This document shows positions 60,190 to 64,000 of a stretch of 64,000 bases of DNA, piece after piece. The stretch comes from Paraburkholderia hospita (GTDB lineage: Bacteria; Pseudomonadota; Gammaproteobacteria; Burkholderiales; Burkholderiaceae). The stretch spans positions 1,116,001-1,180,000 of the forward strand of contig NZ_CP026107.1 of NCBI RefSeq assembly GCF_002902965.1. Reading direction: 5' to 3'. Position 1 is the first letter of the stretch. Each line of letters opens with the position of its first letter. The notes beneath the pieces are model-generated. The model had not been told where the DNA came from and ran no database searches. It saw only the letters and a list, made by a program, of their open reading frames with translations. The position numbers were made by a program, and so were the translations under genes.

Positions 60190-62112
60190 TCACGGCGTCC
60201 AGCGATAAACAATGATGCTCGATCCGTTGTAGTTGTCTTTCGTGACCACGTACTCGCCCGTCGATCTGAGGTAGGCACGCAGGCCATACATCGAGTCGAC
60301 ATCGTTGCCGACGTCCACATTGACCGGGTTCGAATTGGTCAGCGTTGTGTCGAGGCGCCCCGTGGTGAGATTGAACGCGTCGATGTTCGGCACCGTGTGC
60401 ACGTAGCCGATGAACAGATAGTCGCCCGCCGCCGTCATCGATTTCGCATTTGCGCTGGTGAGATTGATCACCGGGTCGGGGCGCGTCATATTGCCCGCGC
60501 TCCAGCCGTGATACACCTCGATCCGCGTGTTCATCGCGGTCCAGTCCCAACTGCCCGCGATGCCTTGCGCAAGAATCATCGTGTCGCTTTCGGCGAGATA
60601 GATGATGCGTGTCAATGGGCGGATGCTCATGGGAATGGGCAAAGCGATGCCGGGTCCCCATGCCGGCTTGCCGTATCCATCGAAGCCCGTCAGCGGATAG
60701 TGATAGATGTGATTCGTGCGATCGAGCCCGGCCCACACGTCGCCTTTGCTGTCGATGCTGAAACCGCCCGTCACCGGGCACGTCGTATTGAACGCGGCAC
60801 CAGGCAGCGAAGCATCCGGCACCGCGATATAGCCCTTCGACGGTTCGAAATGGAAGAAGTAGAAGATGGCCGGGTTCTGTCCTGACGCAACGAGAATCCG
60901 GTTGCCGCCGACGCTGACGAGCTGGCCAAAGTGCTCGTCGCGTTGCGTGTCGTTGACGTTGAGGCGCGGGTCGTTGGGATACGAGAAAGGATCGACGGTA
61001 TTCGCGACGAAAGTGCCGCCCGCCGTGCCCGAATGGATGTTCGTGCCGCTATAGAACAACGCGCCATCCGTCACGGGATCGGGCGCGGCGACAGCTTCGA
61101 AGTTGAGCGACTGCAGCTTCCACAGCAGGCTACCTGCGCTGTTATACGCGTGAATGTCCGTGCCGCCGTTGCGGCCGAGATCCCAGCCGCCGCCCCACGG
61201 ATTGTTGAGAACATACAGATTGCCGGCCGAGTCCCTGCCGATGCCTTCAATACGTGTGAAGCGCTTGTCGCCGACCTGGCCTTTGATGCCCGTCGTGGTG
61301 TCGAGATAGCCGCCCTGAACGCCGAAGGTGCCCGCCAGTTGCGGCGCGCCTGACAAGCTGTAGAGCTTGATGTTCATGTCGGGGCCTTCGTCGCCGACCA
61401 TCAGCAGGCCCGTCGATGCATCGAAGTACAAAGCGGAAGGACGCGAAGTCGCGGCCATCTGGATCGTGTTCAGCAAGGCGCCCGTGGGACCGTATTCGAC
61501 GATGGCGCTCGCGCTCTTGCGCGCCACCCAGACATTGCCCGCGCTATCCAGTGCGAGCGCCCCGGGTCCAGCGACGCTGAAGTCCTGCTGCCATGCGCCA
61601 TCCGTCGTGAAGACGCGCACGCGATTGCCGAAGAAATCGCTCGCATAGAGCAGCGAGCCGGCCGTCGCGAGTCCCGTGATCGCATCGGCGCGGGTCACCG
61701 CGTTCCATGTGCTGACGTTGATGACGAGATCGCGTGTGCCCGTCGCGCGGTTATAGCGGCCGACGCCGCCGCTGCCGTATTGCGTGCCCGCCTGCATCGC
61801 AGCAAAAATCGATGTCGCATTGCCCGTAATGGCGCTGCCTTGAAACTCGCTATGGATACCAATCGATCCGACGCTTCGTCCGTTCTGGTAGATTGCAACG
61901 CCGCCTTCATTTTCGTCCCACATCGAAGCTGTATAGACGACGCCTTCTGGCGCGACCCACATCGAACGCGCGGCATTGCCCACGTGCGACGCAAGCGTGC
62001 CATAAGTATTCGCGAGCCAGTCGGTCGTGTATTGCGCATGACAGACCGATGCGATCATTGCAATGAATGCGCTGAAGAACAGGGCGTGTAGCCGTATTCG
62101 TCTGTTGTGCAT
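60190..62112 (-). CDS. Large secreted beta-propeller protein (NHL/SMP-30-like)
   Basis: The 640-residue protein has a signal peptide (LHALFFSAFIAMIASVCHAQ) and many propeller repeats such as PGALALDSAGNVWVARKSASAIVEYGPTG, IGRDSAGNLYVLNNPWGGGWDLGRNGG and GGFSIDSKGDVWAGLDRTNHIYHY. It is probably periplasmic or secreted, with the NHL/SMP-30 fold; it may bind or hydrolyse a sugar lactone or act as surface protein. The ATG at 62112 has AGGAGAA eight bases upstream, with in-frame sequence above it unconserved. It converges with the acyltransferase gene. Confidence 0.87.
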   Translation of the reverse strand: MHNRRIRLHALFFSAFIAMIASVCHAQYTTDWLANTYGTLASHVGNAARSMWVAPEGVVYTASMWDENEGGVAIYQNGRSVGSIGIHSEFQGSAITGNATSIFAAMQAGTQYGSGGVGRYNRATGTRDLVINVSTWNAVTRADAITGLATAGSLLYASDFFGNRVRVFTTDGAWQQDFSVAGPGALALDSAGNVWVARKSASAIVEYGPTGALLNTIQMAATSRPSALYFDASTGLLMVGDEGPDMNIKLYSLSGAPQLAGTFGVQGGYLDTTTGIKGQVGDKRFTRIEGIGRDSAGNLYVLNNPWGGGWDLGRNGGTDIHAYNSAGSLLWKLQSLNFEAVAAPDPVTDGALFYSGTNIHSGTAGGTFVANTVDPFSYPNDPRLNVNDTQRDEHFGQLVSVGGNRILVASGQNPAIFYFFHFEPSKGYIAVPDASLPGAAFNTTCPVTGGFSIDSKGDVWAGLDRTNHIYHYPLTGFDGYGKPAWGPGIALPIPMSIRPLTRIIYLAESDTMILAQGIAGSWDWTAMNTRIEVYHGWSAGNMTRPDPVINLTSANAKSMTAAGDYLFIGYVHTVPNIDAFNLTTGRLDTTLTNSNPVNVDVGNDVDSMYGLRAYLRSTGEYVVTKDNYNGSSIIVYRWTP

Positions 62113-62377
62113 GCGATAGATTCTCCTGACGTCGATCGATCGGATAAGTGAGTAAATCGTGCATTGGCGATGCAGCAAATTTTAAGTGCCCATTTATTCA
62201 AACGGGTATCGATATCCGAACGTGAGTGCAGAAAAAGTAATCTCCGATGCTGAGCGCATAGCCAGCACCCATACGCGATACGAAAAACCCTTCAATCGAT
62301 GCATGCCGCACTAGAATGGGTTACTGCCGTATGCGTTTTCGCATCCGCATCCAATTCTTCCGCATCGGAGAATCAGC

Positions 62378-62542
62378 ATGCCGACCTATCAGTATCGTTG
62401 CGAGAGTTGTGGGGAAAAGTTCGAGCACGCGGAGCACGTCGCAGAACATGCGACGGCGCAGCTGAAATGTCCTAAATGCGGAAGCGACAAGGTGCAGCAC
62501 GCACCGACGCCTTTCGTCGCGAAGACGTCGCGCAAGAGTTGA
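62378..62542 (+). CDS. FmdB-type zinc-ribbon protein
   Basis: A 54-residue protein beginning MPTYQYRCESCGEKFEHAEH and ending CPKCGSDKVQHAPTPFVAKT plus SRKS. The two CxxC pairs and the PTYQYRCESCG start are the hallmark of the FmdB/CxxC_CXXC_SSSS regulatory protein family. GGAGAATCAGC precedes the ATG. The name comes from a putative regulator beside formamidase/amidase genes in methylotrophs; its partner here is unknown. Confidence 0.9.
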   Translation: MPTYQYRCESCGEKFEHAEHVAEHATAQLKCPKCGSDKVQHAPTPFVAKTSRKS

Positions 62543-62569
62543 GCGCGTGGCATAACGCGAGGCACGCAG

Positions 62570-62788
62570 ATGAAACCATGCGACGCATGCAAGGCTTTAG
62601 CCGGAAAGCCGTCGTCAGCGCCGCCGCATGGCGATTTGAGCGCCATGGGTTCTGACGCCAGGGTGTCGCCGGCGTCTCCCGCCGAACGCTATGACGAATA
62701 CCGTTGCACCGTCTGTGGTAACTGGATGCTTAGAAACACGCCTGGCATCTGGTCGCTGCGCAATCCGTCGGGCGCATCCGCCGCGTGA
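62570..62788 (+). CDS. Small CxxC zinc-ribbon protein of unknown function
   Basis: The 72-residue protein has CDAC near the N-terminus and YRCTVCGNWMLRNTPGIW later, a split zinc ribbon. GAGG lies upstream of the ATG at 62570. It follows the FmdB-like gene by 27 bases on the same strand. No family name is known to me. Confidence 0.7.
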   Translation: MKPCDACKALAGKPSSAPPHGDLSAMGSDARVSPASPAERYDEYRCTVCGNWMLRNTPGIWSLRNPSGASAA

Positions 62789-62830
62789 ACGAGCGACGTT
62801 CACTAGCGGAATTTTCTGATCGAGGTCGTG

Positions 62831-63091
62831 ATGGCATGGCTTGTCATTCTGCACGGCGCTTACTGGCGCAACGTTTCACACGACGTATTCAGCGAGCATC
62901 CGAAAGAGGACGACTGGAGCCAGATGACGTGCGACACCTTCGACGCAAGCGAAGGCATGTGCGAAGCGGAAGTCGATGGCCTGAAAATCCTGATTCCACG
63001 CAATACGGTGATTGCCGCCGTGAACCTGCAGGATCGCGAGCAGGCAAAAGGTTTTGCTTTGCCTGCCCGCGATGAGCACGTTCATCGTTGA
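62831..63091 (+). CDS. Small hypothetical protein
   Basis: The 86-residue protein is acidic in the middle (HPKEDDWSQMTCDTFDASEGMCEAEVDGLKIL) with a short hydrophobic start (MAWLVILHGAYWRNV). GAGG precedes the ATG at 62831; a GTG is one codon earlier. No family or neighbour gives a function. Confidence 0.55.
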   Translation: MAWLVILHGAYWRNVSHDVFSEHPKEDDWSQMTCDTFDASEGMCEAEVDGLKILIPRNTVIAAVNLQDREQAKGFALPARDEHVHR

Positions 63092-63535
63092 CGGCGCGCA
63101 TCAATGCCTGTCGGCGACCGTGCTGATGCTCACACCATCGGCGTGGCTTGAGGCGGCAATCGCTTTATCTCTCCTTCGGGCGTTATCGGCTGTGAATTGC
63201 CGTTAGCGCTCCTGCGCGCAGACCGACCCGATCAGGACTTCGTCGTCGCTACGTTGTTCGACGACGATGCGCCGCAGTCGTTCTTTCACCGCATGCTCGA
63301 CTCTCACGGAAACGTCAGTCTCCGGGATTGCAGACGGATGCGCGCTCAACGGAATTTTGCGTGAGTAACATATACACGCGGCCAGCACGAGCGGCCAAAA
63401 CTACGGCATCATGCGTCACCTGCCGCTTGCGTCGCGTTTACCTGACTCAAGACCCGCATTTTCAGGCCGTTAATTCAGAGAGCAAAGCTTGCCCCGTGAT
63501 GGGCCGGAATGCAGCGTCCCGACCACGGCCGAGCC
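63092..63535. other. Intergenic region, nothing recognised
   Basis: Between the small hypothetical gene and the membrane protein at the right edge. A minus-strand frame of about 60 codons (63203-63388) starts at a GTG without ribosome site and is left uncalled. I see no repeat, RNA gene or clear regulatory site. Confidence 0.4.
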
Positions 63536-64000
63536 ATGTCCGAGAAAACTTCCATGTTCGATTCGCTACTGGCGACGCCCACGCCAGAGAAGGCCGTTGT
63601 CAGTCCGTCGGTGCGCGCAGCGCTGCTGTCCGCGCTGTTCGACAACGCATGGCCGTTGTTCCTGTCGGGCATCTCCAGCATTTTCGTGGCCGTCGTTGCG
63701 TGCTTCCGGCTGCATCAGACATGGACGGCGCTCTGGCTGATTGCCGATATCGCCCTGCTGGCCGCACGCCTCGGGATCGTGCGCCTTTATGTGGCGCGCA
63801 GCCGCGTCGGTGAGGTGCATCCCGGCCCGTGGGCCGCCCGCTACGCGCCCGTCAGCCTGATTGCCTGCCTGCTGCTCGGGCTCGGCACGGCGGCGTGCTT
63901 TCTGTCACCGGACAAGGAACTGGCCACGCTCGCGATCATGGTCGCAGCAGGCATTCTCGGCGGCATCGCGTCGCGCAACGCGGCGCTGCCGCGGCTTGCG
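63536..64000 (+). CDS. Multi-pass membrane protein, 3' end outside window (possible signalling protein N-terminus)
   Basis: The frame from the ATG at 63536 (or 63554, six codons on) is open to the window edge, 155 residues. It has four to five membrane helices: WPLFLSGISSIFVAVVACF, WTALWLIADIALLAARLGIV, YAPVSLIACLLLGLGTAACFL, and ATLAIMVAAGILGGIAS. The pattern resembles the N-terminal membrane sensor of GGDEF proteins, with a charged loop (VARSRVGEVHPGPWAARY) between helices, but no catalytic domain lies inside the window. Identity must wait for the downstream sequence. Confidence 0.7.
   Translation, partial: MSEKTSMFDSLLATPTPEKAVVSPSVRAALLSALFDNAWPLFLSGISSIFVAVVACFRLHQTWTALWLIADIALLAARLGIVRLYVARSRVGEVHPGPWAARYAPVSLIACLLLGLGTAACFLSPDKELATLAIMVAAGILGGIASRNAALPRLA

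Noticed and set aside
63203..63388. 61-codon minus-strand frame ending SDDEVLIGSVCAQER
   Set aside because: Begins at a GTG without ribosome site, isolated and without family; it might be a small gene but the evidence is too thin.

Overview
This is a high-GC stretch from a betaproteobacterium. The gene content, the C- and G-ending codons and several Burkholderia-type conserved families (DUF3348, DUF802, DUF2894, DUF899/DUF2182) point to Burkholderiaceae, most likely Paraburkholderia or a close relative. The species cannot be named from the sequence. I see no tRNA, rRNA, CRISPR array, transposase or phage gene.

Layout. (1) 1-14127 is a one-carbon (methylotrophy) island. The left part encodes the tetrahydromethanopterin (H4MPT) formaldehyde-oxidation branch and cofactor synthesis: a folB-type aldolase, fae, a CitG-like protein, two ATP-grasp ligases, mch, mtdB, mptG and a pterin carbinolamine dehydratase. 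The right part, transcribed divergently, is a lanthanide-type methanol dehydrogenase operon: xoxF, cytochrome xoxG, xoxJ, an unknown periplasmic protein and a CbbR/QscR-like LysR regulator. Methanol oxidised in the periplasm by XoxF/XoxG gives formaldehyde, which Fae, MtdB and Mch carry towards formate; the formyltransferase/hydrolase genes must lie outside. (2) 14128-15110 is a roughly 1-kb imperfect inverted repeat without genes. (3) 15114-19767 holds a cstA/yjiX carbon-starvation (pyruvate-type) transporter and a divergent Cache histidine kinase/NarL-type regulator pair, with tandem hairpin repeats in the cstA leader. (4) 19799-28936 is accessory metabolism: beta-propeller, DUF899/DUF2182, an oxidoreductase/hydrolase set with a CGNR regulator (one SDR gene is frameshifted), haloacid dehalogenase and a lone MlaC.

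(5) 29156-37513 joins etfBA to a CitE-like lyase, a LysR regulator, an MFS transporter, a class III CoA-transferase, an acyl-CoA dehydrogenase and a MaoC/HTD2-type hydratase. This set resembles the itaconate (C5-dicarboxylate) degradation locus of Pseudomonas. (6) 37626-46643 carries nucleotide enzymes, small proteins, a DMT exporter, a lipid-kinase/phosphoesterase/PAP2 trio, a nucleoside-hydrolase lipoprotein and a zinc alcohol dehydrogenase.

(7) 46847-51347 is the most intriguing block: a tightly packed four-gene operon encoding a helical DUF3348 protein, a MotA/ExbB-like channel with a tail of about 620 residues, a MotB/OmpA-like partner and a DUF2894 protein. It has the architecture of an ion-driven rotary motor (as in flagellar MotAB or Zorya ZorAB) but lacks any known effector. 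(8) 51378-64000 has an EF-G paralogue, a DsbA-family protein, a TonB receptor behind a strong Zur-box match, an MsrP-like molybdoenzyme with a membrane cytochrome b, an acyltransferase, a secreted propeller protein, small zinc-ribbon proteins and a truncated membrane protein at the right edge.
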